Assembly: GCA_023375675.1 (NCBI GenBank)
Contig: JALQBC010000027.1
Coordinates: 310,001 to 374,000, forward strand
Length of the DNA: 64,000 bases
Reading direction: 5' to 3'
Source of the DNA: Cytospora piceicola
Taxonomy: Eukaryota > Ascomycota > Sordariomycetes > Diaporthales > Cytosporaceae
Under the pieces are notes generated by a model. The model saw only the letters and a list, made by a program, of their open reading frames with translations, had not been told where the DNA came from and made no database searches. Of this stretch, positions 45,983 to 59,822 are shown one piece after another. A program made the position numbers and the translations under genes. Every line of letters begins with the position of its first letter. Position 1 is the stretch's first letter.

Positions 45983-47672
45983 GATGCTTCTTGAATAGAA
46001 CAGCAGGTAAAAAACAGAGACAAGAGCTGCAGACTTTGCAGGACTGAACCCTCTTCTATTTATAATCATCTCCTGGCCCCAAGGAATTGATGCACATGCA
46101 TGTTTCTGTCTATTCGCGCCCAACGGACCGGGTGGCGGTCTTATCGAAGATGAGACTTCATGAGGGGATGGTGCAATATGCTCTTCTGGGAATAGCCGTC
46201 GCCAACAACAGATTGAACATCCGAGAGGGAATCACGCGATATGATAGCAGAACTGGAGTCATCCAAATCCAGATATACCCGCCGGCACATACTTCGAAGA
46301 AACGTGTGGCCCTGTGACCACCTGGGCAAACTGCGATCTGTTCAACTTGGGACTTATCTGCATGTAATCAATGGGTAAGGAAACCAAACGTTAGCACGAC
46401 GCTAATAGTTCTTCCCATAATTATGCGGAGGAACGTGGTTCGTGCGAACCTGACGTTTGGACTCCCGGACCATGGTGGCATCCAGATCGACTTTGCCTGT
46501 TCCAAAGGTTATGTTGTGATCATCTATTCCACTTCTGCTTTCTCCCACCATCCCCTCATGACGTCCCTCAAGCGTGTTCCTGATCCTGTTTTGGAAAAGG
46601 GCCTCCATTTTTCTTTTCTTCAGAAGATGAACATTTGCAGCTAAACAGTCGGATGGTATAGCAAGGTATAACATCTCCCACGTTAAAACTTGCCACTCTT
46701 AGTCTCCTATCCTTTTCGACACTAACTTTGCTGTCTATGCAGATGGGATCATCTGTGCTTATCGTTTCAGTCCAACAGTCGCGCAAGGGTCAAGGTATTG
46801 AGAGGGCTTCGTAACGGATCCAGAGTAGGCGACTTTTTCGCTGCAAATAATCCATTTTTCTTCGGTCGTGGTGGCAGGGGGGCGGCATGTGTATGTATGT
46901 GTCTTCTCGATGTTGTGTTCGATGTTTTCCTCCCCCTTTCTTTTCCGGAATCGATGGGCGACGTCTTGTACTCTCTGCTCTGTCTTGCTTATTAATATCA
47001 ATGAACCGATCAGTCGATATTGATGAAAACACCCCTAAAACAAAATTACAGGCAATTGTGTAAAATGGGATTCTATTACTAGCATCAGACTCACGGAATA
47101 TCCGTGGGCATCTTCACTATCTCCCACCCCACACTTCGACCAGGACGTGAGGACATCCAGTGCTGTGCAAGATTTTGCTCACGAGAATACCTAGGGAAGC
47201 ATGTCCTTCCATGGAATGCACGTGCAGCGAGTCGATCATAAAGCTGGAGACGGCAGTCGTCTGATTCGGACGAGAACGAGGACATCTCACCAAGTCATGC
47301 AACGACACCTATTCAACATTTGTAGAGGCATCCTGCATCGCTTATTCCGTAAACACACTGCCCCCTGATGGGAATACGGAGTCGGTAAGCATTCTGGCAT
47401 TTCGTTTCCGCGGCCGCCAAGGCGCAGCAACTCTCTGGCCCACTTTTGCGACGTGTTCAAAACCACCCACTCCTGTCACCACCTGTCTCGAAAACAAAAC
47501 TCGCACATCCTGCTCACCACCCCTAACTATAAATTCTTGGCTGCCAGCACGACTCGAAAACAAAACAAAAATCACCCCTTCATCACAGCAGCCAGTATTA
47601 TTGAATTTCAAATTTCCACCGCGGAACATTCTCACTACCACCACCGCCCACCAACCCCTCGCTACAGTCACC
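45983..47672. other. intergenic stretch, no supported gene
   Basis: Divergent spacer between the MFS gene (-) and a small-protein gene (+). No domain-bearing frame is seen. Confidence 0.55.
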
Positions 47673-48030
47673 ATGGGCTTGATCCCCAACTTCCTCTTCC
47701 TGGGTATGTTTTCTAAAACCGAGGTCATGGGATATAATCTCGAATTAACATTTTATAGTCGTCATCACGTCCACCCTGTTCGCCGGCCTGCGCCGTGGGA
47801 CCGGCCTGACCTTCCAGTCCCAGAAGATCCAGAACGCCACGGGCTCCAAGCTCATGTCGGTCTACCTGGCTGTCGGGGAGTGGTTTTTCGACCGCATGGC
47901 TGGCTTCGCACGGGGCAACCGCTACTTCAAGTACGACCCCAATGCCACTGTGGAAGGAGTCAAGGGGCAGGTCAACGAGTTCACGGACGGTATCAAGGCC
48001 GCCGCCGAGCGCTTCACGAAGGCCGAGTAA
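47673..48030 (+). CDS. small conserved-looking protein with N-terminal membrane segment
   Basis: Two exons, 47673-47703 and 47759-48030, separated by a 55-bp GT-AG intron in phase 1, give a 100-residue protein. The ATG is in an excellent context (CACCATGGGC). After splicing the N-terminus is MGLIPNFLFLVVITSTLFAG, a membrane anchor or uncleaved signal; the rest is amphipathic and basic with GEWFFDRMAGFARGN and ends FTDGIKAAAERFTKAE. The clean splice sites, strong start context and good codon pattern argue that it is real. I do not recognise the family; the size and single N-terminal helix would fit a small organelle membrane protein, but this is a guess. Confidence 0.75.
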
Positions 48031-49696
48031 GGGAGCTCTCGATGGCGTCGTGCCATGGAGGCGTGACCTTGGGAGAGCCGCTCGTGGGCGGGCGGCGTCT
48101 CGATTCTCGAGTGTGTTCCGACGGACTCTCGACTGATGGAACTCGACGCGGCGTCGTGGATAGGGAGGTGATGGGGTCCGGACTCAAGGTCTGATAAATT
48201 GCTTGCGAACCAGCCGCAAGCTGGGACAGAGGAGACTGGGTGACACTCGTGTCAGCGTGACTAGGTGCTTGTAAGGATTGTCGTACGAATCTCACCTATC
48301 GGGTTACATTGGAAGCATGCCGGTGGCCGGCGGGCTTTGTTATTTTTGCTTTGCATATGGATATGGTCGAACAGGGATATATAGAGTTGAGTGATCATAT
48401 TAACGGGGCCAAACTGTCTTAAAGGCAGACGGTCGGAATTCATCCTCGACCTGAAGCTGCAAACATTTTCATACGGCTCCATCGCGGTGATCACAGAATT
48501 AACCCCGAAGGCCATAAGCGTCGCCAAACGCCTCCCATACTGAGCGCCGAACAGCCGCCTGTAAATATACAGTAGGGCAACAAATAAGCATCACCGGGCA
48601 GCGGTCTGGTTCTCAGGCCCACCCCTCCTACTTCACACTTGATGTGGCCCTATATCGGGACCGACAGAGCTTGAACAGACGACGGCTTACGAGGTCATAC
48701 TGTACCAGCAGAGCATTGCGATGCCCACCGCCCACTCATCCCCTTACCTCCCTGGTACACCAAACAGCTAGGCATGCCCTTGATCCCGAAATACCGCAGC
48801 CTATACGCATGAGCGTGCCTCAGCCCGCTACGGAGGCACAGACGGGTCTGTATAGCACCCGGTAGCTGGTACGGCTACCACTTCACATATGAATCCCAGG
48901 ATGCAGGCCGACCTTGAGCTGTAGTAATGGGCCGCATCACTGGCGACGGCGGATGATATTCGAACATCGCAGACATGGCTACTCTTCCGGAGCATCAGAG
49001 AAAGGGGCTCGAGGGCGATATTGGGAAGCACTTGCTTGGGTAAATCAGGGATATCAACCCTGGGGACAGGAAGCCACACCTCGCCTTGTTTACTGACTTG
49101 CCCGGACGGCGGCTACACAAGAATCTTGGATCGTGGCAGGTGCAAGTATTGGCGACGTTGGGATATACAGGTCATGGCCAAGAACAAGTGGGAGCTTGAC
49201 CTGAATACAGCACAATGAGAACCTTTACGAAGCTGGTATGAGAAGGGAGAAGCACCAGAACGTGTCAACCAGCATGATACACTGTTCCCCAATGACACAG
49301 ATTTCAGAAGTTGCATTCTCAGAAGTATGTTATGTCTTTAGACGGGAGAAATTGTCCGGTTCCAGAAGGGGAAAACATGCAAATCAACCATTTCCCCAGC
49401 CCAGATGGAGCCGCTGGGCATCTAACACCCGCAAAATCCGTTCATGAAAATTATATGCAATATTTTTCGAGTTCCGACCAAAGAAGTAGACATGCCCCAT
49501 GGCTTTGCATCCTCTTTCCCGAAATTGACCGGGTTTGAGCCGTAAGCTTGGGCGCCTATATCCTCATAAGCACCCGGGAGCAAATTATGCAGGCCTCAGT
49601 TGAACCTAATAGGCCGGGACTCCCATATTGTCCTCAGATAAGACAAACGTTCCAAGATGTCGTTCATATCGTAATGGTGAATTTGAAAGGTCGTCT
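48031..49696. other. intergenic stretch, no supported gene
   Basis: Convergent spacer; the open frames are short and unrecognised. Confidence 0.55.
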
Positions 49697-52256
49697 TCAG
49701 GGCTTGAATAGTGGGATTGACTCCCCAAATACGTTCCAGTTCTCGTTCCAGAGGGCGACGTCAGTATCGTTGTGGGTTATCATACTGATGCTGCCAATCG
49801 TGTTCAGGTCGTAAAGCACGATGTTCTCGGAGGCGCCGGTGTCCTCTATCCACACGATCCTAGACTGACACTTCGTCGTCCCCCCGTACGGCCCATCGCT
49901 GCACGTGGTATTGTAGTTGTTGAAAAAGCTGTAGTGCCCTGCTCCATAGATGGCCACGTTGCTGCTGTTGATGATACGAAGCCCCCATGCCATTTCACAC
50001 GGCGCGGTAATGTTAGCACCGGGTATGGAACTGTGGTCCAGGGTTGCACAATCGGACGAGAAGTCAGGGTCGTGCAGTGTGGTGTTGACGTCGTTGAAGG
50101 GGTAAGGGGCCGGTGGGTTAGGCTGATAGTAAGGTGTCTCCGTCTGGATTTGTCCCATCCAAATGTTTTGAGTGTTGATTAGCTGGTACTGATAGAGAGC
50201 CCAATGTTCGACACCAGAGCCGACAGTCCAGATGCGGCCAGCCTCAGATTCGATAAGAAGACCACGTCCGCCGTAGACCGTGATTTGAGTGCTGTTAATA
50301 TTCTCAATGTCATGGCTGGAACGAGTCAGTACGATCCGGAGCCTCACAAAAACAAGAATACATAAGGATAAGGGCTCAACAACTTACTCGGCAACCCAGA
50401 ACCAGTGATTCTCAATGTACAGGTTGTTGGCAGGTGCCGTGATGTGCATGCCCATGTATGCGCCGATGCAATTGGGATTTATGACATTGCTTTGATCCGG
50501 CGTCTTCGGACAATCTGCCAGTTGCAGCTGGGAGCCAGCGAACCCACCTACACGGATGTGAACATCCCACATGCCGGAAGGTTCTTGACAATCTGAGCAG
50601 CCTCCGAGGTTGTACTCAATGAGAACAGCTCCAGAAGTCGCACCTTGGGTCGAAACCATCATGTCACTCCATTCGATGTATCCTGTTTCACCGGGTCTTC
50701 CGACCTGAACCACGGGTCGTGGATTCTTCATATCCGAAAAGTTGGAACCAGAGCCCATGATGACAGAGGACAGTGCCTCGCCGACGATACGGATGTTTGG
50801 TGGAATATAAAGGGTGTTCGTGACCTTGTAGTATCCAGCATCGACATATCCGACGATGCCCTGACTGAAGTATTGGGAGACATACTGGAAAAAGACTGTA
50901 AGAGCCGCAGTGTCGTCGTTCTCACCATCGCCAACGGCGCCGAAGACGCGGGGGGAAAGGACCAGGCTGGCAGGGGTATCGGCGTACTGCGGTTTGGATC
51001 GCGCGTAGTACCTGCTGTTATTCTTCAGGGATTGCGGCGAAGGGAACCAGTCCCTGGGTCCATCGAAGGTGAAATCGGGTCCATCAGGTGTGTACACATT
51101 GCCCTATCATCCTGTCAGTCATGCTCATTGCCTCAACTCCAGCTGGATTACTTACGAGGATCTTGCCATTGATGAAGGTACTGTTAGAACCCTGAGCCCC
51201 AGACAAAGTTGCGTTAACCCCCTGATAGATCATGTCTACTTTGCTGAATCCAACGTTCTCCAAGACCAAAGTGCCCTCGCCTGGCATTGTGCCAGGATCG
51301 CTGACGTCTCTCTCATTGACAATGCCCAAGGAGGTATTGAAGAAGAAGCTATCGAGGAGGACGACGGAGCCGGTTGTTGGTGCCTTTATGTTGATTCCAA
51401 CGTCACAGTTCACGATTGTGATGTCCTTGTAAACCCAGAACCAATCCCACAACTGCATGATGGCAGTCTGGCAGTTGACAAATGTCAGATTGCGTGTCGT
51501 GTACTGCTGATTGCCAAACTGAGCACCATACTGGCCGCCGTAGAAGACCAGATCTCCAAGGAAACCACCACTTCCCTCCTCCATGAAAACTCCAGTGTGC
51601 TTATTGTCGGGCTCTTCTGACAGCTTGAATACCACGTTCTGCATAGTTGTGGCTTGGGACGACGGCCAATGAATGCCGTAAACGGTGCCAGGGACGTCGG
51701 TGGTGTCAATGATCAAATTGCGAATTTGGCGAAAGAAGACGTTGGTGGCACCATAAGCGAGACCACCGTCGCTGCCGTATTTGTCTGCATCGATGATCAT
51801 ACTTGTGCCGCTGACATCTGTGAAGTTGGCAGAGCCTTTGATGGTGGGCATGGAAGTGGGATCGCCGACCAGCTGCGTGTAGTAGAAATCCAGAATAGAA
51901 GATGTGACGAGGTAGGTACTGGGAGGCTGTCAATACGATGTCTGCAGAGATTATTCGTCAGGGAAGAGCACCCACCCAGCAGGGAAGTAAACGGTGGCCG
52001 GAGTAGTCGTCGTCGCCACACACGTGCCATCAAAACCGCATCGATTACCACTGCTGATGGCGGCATTGATCGCATCAGTGTCATCGGTGACTCCATCCCC
52101 CATTGCACCAAAATCCTTGACGCTCCGAAAGACCTTGTAGCTTGGGTCTGGGTTGAAGGAAGCCTTGCCCTGATGGGGGAGCTCCTCCATCCAGTATATC
52201 GCAGCCGCCACCCGAAGGACGTAGGCCCAAAGGAGGCCATACACCCAGGCTTGCAT
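49697..52256 (-). CDS. secreted exo-beta-1,3-glucanase, glycoside hydrolase family 55
   Basis: Releases glucose or short oligomers from beta-1,3-glucan outside the cell. Exons 52256-51976, 51918-51156, 51103-50388 and 50315-49697 keep frame and give 792 residues. A signal peptide covers residues 1-19 (ends LRVAAA). The protein has the two right-handed beta-helix halves of GH55: the first starts with VKDFGAMGDGVTDDTDAINAA and YFPAGTYLV, the second with RVFGAVGDGENDDTAALTVF and YVDAGYYKVTNTLYIP. Helical turns rich in NxT/S sites follow, with WDWFWVYKDI and HWFWVADHDIEN as landmarks. Length is typical (about 750-800). Introns are short (57, 52 and 72 bp). Two TACCTAGGTA palindromes lie 232 and 553 bp upstream of the ATG. 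Confidence 0.93.
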
Positions 52257-55200
52257 GATGACTGCTGGGGATCACCGAACAAAACACGGATGATAGGTGA
52301 TCTCAAGGCCTGAACTTGAGCACGTCGTGACCTGTGCAGGCCACAAAAAGCAAGTGATGTGTCGGGACAAAACGTGGGAAGACGAAGCGAGAGGTCGTCT
52401 TGGCCAAAAACCTCCAGGGTTGCAATGCAAATCTCCACCCGATCACCTAGATAGCTGAGTAGTCACAAATTAGATTCTGCCAGGAAGTACCTAGGTAAGG
52501 AGAAGAGGAGGAGGGAGCTTTTGCACATACGGGTATTCTGTTACGCTCAAAGGAGCGACGATGGCGAAAAGAAGGACCAAGGGGAAAGAAAGAACAACAC
52601 AAGGTTGGAAGGAACGGTGACTAGAGTGAAGCCTAGGCTGACTATTTGGTGCAGGTTTAGTTGGAGGAAAGAGGAGGGCCAGGAAAAGTCGAAGGACGAA
52701 GAGAAGCAGACAGATGAAAGTGAGGCAATCAATCAATGATGGAGGGCGTCAGGTCGAGATATTGCAAGACGTCGACGGTATGGTTAGTGCTTGGGTAAAT
52801 ACCGTAAATACCTAGGTAGGTAGAGCTGAAGTGGGAGATGACGATTATCTCATGGATTTGCGGGAACATCAATCTCTTTACTTGCACCTCGATTGAACCG
52901 TGCAGACCAACATCAACCTCTCAAACCTCTCAAACCCTCTTGGTTGCTCGATCAGCAAGCTCGATCAGCAAGATCAGCAATTGCCAACATGCCAACTTCG
53001 AACTCGGCACATCCCGACTGTAACGCAATGTCATACATTCTCAAACTTCCACAAAGCCACCACCCAGCAAACGGTCGCGGCTTCCATCATCCAGAGGTCC
53101 TTACTTTATTGCCTGGCGATTTTCGGCATTGGTGTAGCACTTCCAAGGTTGTGTAGCACCGGCCGCTGCACTCGGCGACTTTCATCGGCCTGCGCACTTG
53201 GGCAGGTAACAGCCCGTTGGGGGTCGTGTTGGTGGGTTGAAGTCTCCAATTTTGCGGCACTGAGCACTGAGCTGGCAACAAGTGGGAATTTCCCCTGCGT
53301 CGGTGGTCGATAGGCCCGAGAATAGCAGAACGTCCGGATCTCCAACCGACACGGACCTCCAGACACCTGCCCAGGTGGGAGCCGACATGGCTAGCAACAA
53401 CGGCTTCACTCTATTATTAGTCATGAGGCGTCACCAGGGCTGCAGGGTCACCAATAACCTAATTACCCCATACTTTTGCTGAAAACTTGCAGACTTGTCG
53501 ATGCTTGTCGAACTGGCTGACTGGCTGGTTTGATCTTCAGGGAACCGAAATTGAGATGTGGTCCCAGCTACGCCGCAGCAGCAGCAGTTTGCAGCAGCTA
53601 CAATCTTAGCAGAATCCGAACAAACCCTAGGAGACCGCATATGATTCGCCACTCTGACGTGAGTAGTCGGGCAACCTTGCAAGATAGATGATGAATGACG
53701 TGAAGGCTATAGCGCCCCGGGACGTATGCACGAGAGGATGATATCTATCTAGCCCTAACCCTCAATAACATCGTGGTGGATGTCCTATACTTAGGTATGG
53801 GGGGTGGCATGGACTCACAACCTCGACCTACATGTCTACGTTGAAGATAGTAGGCAGTTTTCTTGGCTACTGGACCTACTTGAGCCCAATAGAGTGAGAC
53901 GGGGAGTGAGCCCAAGGAAACAATGAGAAGAGTATCATCGTCGGCACTGGGGTTATCATAACGACGGCCTGACTATGACAACACTTCGATATTGATTTGG
54001 TAGGTAGGGGCTTGCGATATACATGACCGTAAGGGGGGCATAACTTCCAATATTTGGAATGAGACTGTAAAAACTCCAATCAAATGTAGGGAATGTTCAG
54101 GAATCTTCCAATATAGTTGCTTCTCAAAGGCTTCTGTGCTGCGATAAGCAGGCTAAACAAGCTTATCCGAGTCATAAACTAAACCCCCCATATGTCGATA
54201 CCTACCTAAGGTAGTTTTCATGCAACAGTAATGCAATGCAGCAAATATTCTGGCCTGCTTCATGCCAGTTGCAGATATGGTTGCAAAACATGGGTTTACA
54301 AGACTAGATCATGAGTTCTCAATCGATGCCATATCATCTCATCAAGCAGTTCCCATATCAATGGAGCCATCAGAAGCGGGCATTTGTTGTCCCCGGCTTC
54401 CTCATTTCCCCAGAGAAGGGTGCGTCTTCAGCGCAAACCTATGTCCATGATATCGTCATCACTTAGGTCGGTGTTTTTGTTCTGTCCCCGTGCTTTACTG
54501 ATGGGGTGGAATGGCAAAGAGAAACAGAATGAGTAATTGTCTTCTGGCTGGAGTTAAAGGCATGGTACGTACATACTGGTCTGACTGAACGGCGCCTGTG
54601 TATACCAATGTCCCTGACTCGCCTGACAATGTCGTCTATGTAGAGACGACATCGATGCAAAAACAGCAAAAATATAACATGCAACACCGGGTATTCGCTG
54701 GTCGTCACCGACCCAACTACTAATCCAGCCCTCAGCGGCTTGTCTATGGGAGAGCGGACGGGATCCCGAATTTTCCACTGGGTATGGTCGCATGTGTTCA
54801 ATTGTTTCTGGGTAGCCCCTATATTCTATGTAACAGACGTCCGTGGACATGATTCTCTTCTTTCCATCATGTTGGAGAGAAGATTTGGAACGCGGAAGTT
54901 GTATGGGATTAAGCGTGCCTCATCTCAGCAAACGAAGTGTCATATGGTTGCCATGATGGAAAAAGTATAGGAGAGTCCACAGGCTGCCCAGGTGGTTGAT
55001 GGTTGATGGTTGACCTTCAGGGTCTCACGTGCTACTGGTTGAGCAGGGATACCCCTGGTAAATGATAGCGGCCCCAGGCTCAGTGTTAGCAATGAGAACG
55101 CTCGGACCTTTGTGCAAGCTCCACCTAGCACTCAAAAAACGGCTGTGTGACATCGTCGCGACTTTCTCGCGTGCCATTGACCCAAACTTGCGACGGCAGT

Positions 55201-55280
55201 ATCTAGACATTTTGCGCCTGCTGCTCTCTTCCGCCAACACCCAACCAATTCCACCCCATCGCTTACCAACCGTCTTCAAC
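52257..55280. other. long intergenic stretch, no supported gene
   Basis: No frame with recognisable features. It contains TACCTAGGTA at 52488-52497 and 52809-52818, and short local repeats such as CTCGATCAGCAAG (about 52946-52970) and CAGCAGCAGCAG (about 53576-53590). Confidence 0.55.
52488..52497. promoter_or_regulatory. palindrome TACCTAGGTA upstream of the GH55 gene
   Basis: Perfect decamer 232 bp upstream of the GH55 start codon, almost the same distance as the copy at 37540-37549 from its gene. A second copy lies at 52809-52818. Regulatory role inferred only. Confidence 0.4.
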
Positions 55281-56364
55281 ATGCCTTCTCGATCCAGGTC
55301 GCCCGAAGACTATCAGTCGCGCAGTCGCGGCAGGTCGCTAGACTCCAGACCCAGAACCAAGTCTCGCTCAGTTTCGCGACGCCGCTCGCCCTCTAGGGAT
55401 TCACGGTCGCCTGTTCCCCGTCGAAACGGCCGATACCGTGACAGCCGCAGCAGGAGCTTGACTAGAAGCCGCAGCAGAAGCCGAGATGATAGAGTGCGCA
55501 GTCCCAGCCGAGGCCCTAGCCGAGGTCGCAGTCGCTCTCGCAGTGAGAGTCCTCTGAGGAGCACCAAGGTTTGTCACCACCTTGATCTCAGCGCGTCTGC
55601 AATTGACTTACCTGTTCCCAGATTGTTGTCGAGCGTCTTACCAAGAACGTCACTGAGGATCATTTGCGCGAGATCTTTGGCGTGTACGGTCCTATTCATG
55701 ACATGGACGTCCCACTGAGCCGTCAATGTGAGTTGACTCTCCCTTTTCCTTTCAAGTTCACGGCTTTTCGTCAATGCTAATACCTTTTCGCGACACAGTC
55801 GGCACCAACCGTGGAGCTGCATACATTCTATACGCAAATGAAGCCGATGCCGAATCAGCCATCGCCCACATGCACGAAGCCCAGCTCGACGGCGCTACTA
55901 TCAGCGTGTCAATAGTCTTGCAACGCCGAAAGCTCTCGCCGCCGCCCCCAACAGCCAACCGCGGCGCCAACTTTGACCCTCGACTTCCTCCCCCGGGACG
56001 CGGTGGTCGAGGCCCACCTGGTGGTGGTATGGGTGGTCCACGCGGTAGAGGCCCACGAGGAGGAGGACGTTTCGGCCGTGGAGGCCCGCCCCCGCCGTCA
56101 GATACCTACCGTCCGCGGTCCATCTCAAGATCCAGGTCTAGGTCGCCCGCTGTGTCAACAAGAGCAGGAAAATACCGTACAAGGTCGCCATCCCTGTCTC
56201 GCAGCAGATCGAAGAGCCCGCCGCCATCGAGGGGCCGCAGAGGCAGAGGAAGGTACGCCGATGATCATGACCGGAGACGCAGCCCAAGTCGCGGCAGTCC
56301 CGAAAGCTATGGTGGCCATCGTGGTGGGAGAAGTCGCTCGAGAGATCGAAGAAGCTACCGCTGA
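55281..56364 (+). CDS. SR-type RNA-binding protein, RNPS1-like
   Basis: Nuclear splicing-associated protein, probably the fungal counterpart of RNPS1, which works with the exon-junction/ASAP complex. Exons 55281-55568, 55622-55727 and 55799-56364 keep frame and give 319 residues. Residues 1-96 are an Arg/Ser domain. An RRM follows (about residues 97-170): RNP2-like IVVERLTKNV, EDHLREIFGVYGPIHDMDVP, and RNP1-like GAAYILYANEADAESAIAHM. Then comes a Gly/Arg-rich segment (GRGGRGPPGGGMGGPRGRGP) and a second RS tail. Both introns lie in or at the border of the RRM. The start ATG (AACATGCCT) opens directly into the RS domain. Orthology rests on domain order and RRM wording, not on an alignment. Confidence 0.85.
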
Positions 56365-59300
56365 AAACCACGTGAAGGGTGTGGTTCTTGAAACGGAGTA
56401 CCATGAATTGGGTGGGGGGCGGATTTCACAGCTTCTTACCTGACAACCGCTTCCAATCTTGCTTCACCGGAGCTCCATAGAGTCGACCTGTCGAGGATCA
56501 AGGGGGTGGCGTCATGGAGAACCATCCCGCCCCCAGGCGGATGTTTGTGCTCAGTTTCGAACTTTGATTTGAGGACCGAGCTGAACCGGCCTTTTGTCGA
56601 ATCGAGGTTTTCCTACGATTACGAATAAGTGTTTGGGGGATAAACGTTGGCCATCAGTAGAGGCTCTTTGAGGGAGGTGCGTCTATGTTGCTGACCACCA
56701 CGTATGGTCAGCCCTGTGAGAAGTCCGGCTCCTTCGCTGATGGCCCCACGATTTTTAGGAGTCGGCCTCGTCTAATTATCGCATGAGTTCGAGAACGTCG
56801 ACGTACGAAGAACGCTCAAGATTCAAGATTGAAGATAGGAAGGAATGCAACAGTATCACAATCAAAGTTCACTGACATCATCTTGGCTCGGGTCCTTACT
56901 GATGGAAGAAGATTGTCTAGCCACAACTCAGCCATGACTGCAGGTCTGTTGGTCTCACGTCCTCGTTTGGCTGCTCACGTCCTTTGGTTTCAGGCATCAT
57001 TCCCACTGTCGTGGGAGCTGAGGTTGTGAACTCCAGTGTCTTTTCCCGGCATCACCGGCATCTCAGCCAGAAATTTCCACAAGGCTGAACAAGTCCCTCG
57101 TAGTTATTCAGTCCCGGCACAGGATAAAGGCTGACAGAGAGGTGGGGCTGGTCGATCGGAATTCAAACTCGCTCGCGCGGGCTTACACGACGAGGTTCCC
57201 GGTTCCGAGTCCCGTCGATCATCGATTGTCTACTAGATGTCAATTGGACACCTCGGCACTTGGGCAACTGGTCTCCGACTTGGGCCTCTTGCCGTCGTTC
57301 AATGGCCTATTTTTGTTCGGTTGCGGCCACTTTCGCCAGGCACCCTGCGAAAGTACATGCCATGTGCGAATAACTCTGCTTGGGAGTCATCCACAACTCT
57401 GTCGATACCATCAAAGATGTCTTAACTTTGGGTCTGCCTTGGAAAAAGCGGTTGCCTAGTCGCATCCCAAGCACACGGGTTAACAGCTCACAGACACGAG
57501 AATCTACTTCAGACGGCCTTGCTTTGGTGCGAGGCATGACACGGCCTACTGAAGGCTTGGCTACTCCTTGTGAGACTCAGAAGTCCGAGAAAGCTGAAGC
57601 AGGCCAGGAGAGAGAACTGGGATAATGGCCAATTACACACGAGACAATTACAGCATTCCTCACGCGTCGGCGTTTTCTGCAGACGCATTGTCTCAATGAC
57701 GACGCACATGTGCAGTCCGTGAAACAAAACACCAACTCGGTACTGCCTCATATCACGGAGGGATTCCAACAGCCGGCATACCGAAGAGCTCAATGCACCG
57801 TATTGACACAGATGGGTATCTATGAGAATGGACCAGATCAGCGAATGTGAGCATAACGATATTCAGCCTTGCGGTCTACCCATTGTCCGGGCCAGTCGGT
57901 TCCCATACTAGTCATCACACCTTATCTGAATTTTTCCAAGCCTAGCAACCGTATGGTCTCCACGTATTCTCAATGCCGGCGCGGAGTGCAGCATCCACGT
58001 GTAGTCATGCAACCTGCAGGCAAGCGAGGTAACTCGCTCTGGTACGACCTGTCAAAAGACGAGAAAGACCAATCCAGGACATGGAACCGAATCCTTAATA
58101 AAACCGCCACACAGCAGATCCTCCAATCCTTGATGGCCCCCACGTTTATCCTGTCGGAGGATCTGAGATGCCCGCTCGGCTGGGATTCCGATTAGGGCCC
58201 ACCTTTTCAGCCCTATTGCACTACCTGGGGCCTATTGTACATTCATTACCTGTGGTCGACGGGGCTAATGCAGCCCAACATAGCTGGATAACTAGGTACT
58301 CAGTGACACTGACGGTCACCTTTCAGTATTGAATTTGTTCAGCGATTGTGTCAACTCCAATGACGCATAACGAATCCGTAGCGGTTCCCACACCAAAGAT
58401 TGTGCGGACACATCTCATCCATGGTCGCCGTTCCGCTTTGGCAAATGACTTGCCATCCGCGAACGGCCCAGCGCTACTCTGAGCTTCACCACTCGTCAGT
58501 CATCAGCCTTATATGCGACTACTGCGCAACGAAATCACATGGTCTCTTTCTGTACCGAAACCTAGTCAATTCAATGGCATCATGATAGTTTGATTCCATT
58601 AACATGGGAAGGATACTCCTTGTTACATCCGCAATCACACGCCGCGTTGCACCAGATCCAACATGAGGCAATGCGCGCCAGTTCCCCCTGCAAATCCCCA
58701 CCCCGTGGTAACGTCCAACGCTGGACTTACTTCAACGGGCAAAGCCTACGGAAGTTGGGATATCCATCCATCGGCCCATGGCACACGTGCTATGAGTACC
58801 CACTTGGGTGAGCAAACGACTGACCTTGCCGGTAGGCAACAGAATACAGAGCCGGTTGAGCCTCGCTCTAAGCCTCATGGATGCTGCTGGGGGACGCATC
58901 CCGAATTTGGGTACCTCACCTCACCATCCCAGCGAGCTGGGTCCCACGTATCACAGCAGGGAGGCTAATGCAGGGAGCGGAATGCAGGTCCTCACCGCAG
59001 AGCCGCAGCCGCCGCATACCTGCTTTCATTCAACTTAATGTTGAGCTCACCTCGTCACGAACACACGTCGTATAATCTGGAGTTTATTTTCCCCGTTTCA
59101 GACATGCCTGTGGGGTGCATATTGCCAAATTCCGGATCTGGAATTGCAACTCGTTTACAGACCCTGATTCTATTCTCGGCCCCCAACAACGGTCCAATCC
59201 TACTAGGCGACTCCTTAAACATGGGCCCGGCAGTGCCCATGGAGACTTACGATCGATCAATTCGTTTACCATGCCTACTTTCGTACCTTTAGGCCAATCC

Positions 59301-59822
59301 TCCAGGATGGCCATCCCGCCAGTGGAAACTTCTCCAGCCCAGTATTAGAGTGGTGCGAGGAGTTGGGCAGCGAAAAAAAAAGATGGCCGGTATCCTGGCC
59401 TCAAAACAAGGCAAGGTACTTGGAGCACCCCGGAAATCTAAGTGTTTCTATGTGCAATCACCCTCGAGGAGCCGACGTTTCTGTGAGATGTCAGAATCAT
59501 CCAGCATGGCACTGCTAGGTAACTGTTTTATGGGCGCTCGGGCGAGTGTGATGTGGTGTATAAAGATGAGGTCGCGTTCTCGTCCTTGGAGTTTAGACAA
59601 CAGGGTCATCGACAAGATATTCATCAAGGGATTCATCAGTTGCTTGAGGACTGGCTTTGGCAAATCTCTAGATATTCACGACCCAATTACGAGAGAACAA
59701 CTTGATTTTGCGCAGTTCCAAGGCACGACAGCGCTCCAGGCACACGACCTCGAACGCCTCCAGCTGCTTCACTCGCCCATCTTTCTTTCGACCTATAAAA
59801 CACAGAGACACCACCGAGGGAA
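56365..59822. other. long intergenic stretch, no supported gene
   Basis: About 3.4 kb without a recognisable coding region on either strand. A TATA-like CCTATAAAAC at 59791-59800 lies some 25 bp upstream of the next ATG. Confidence 0.5.

Noticed and set aside
57160..57225. T-loop-like GGTTCCGAGTCCCG as possible tRNA
   Set aside because: No acceptor stem, D-arm or anticodon arm could be built around it.
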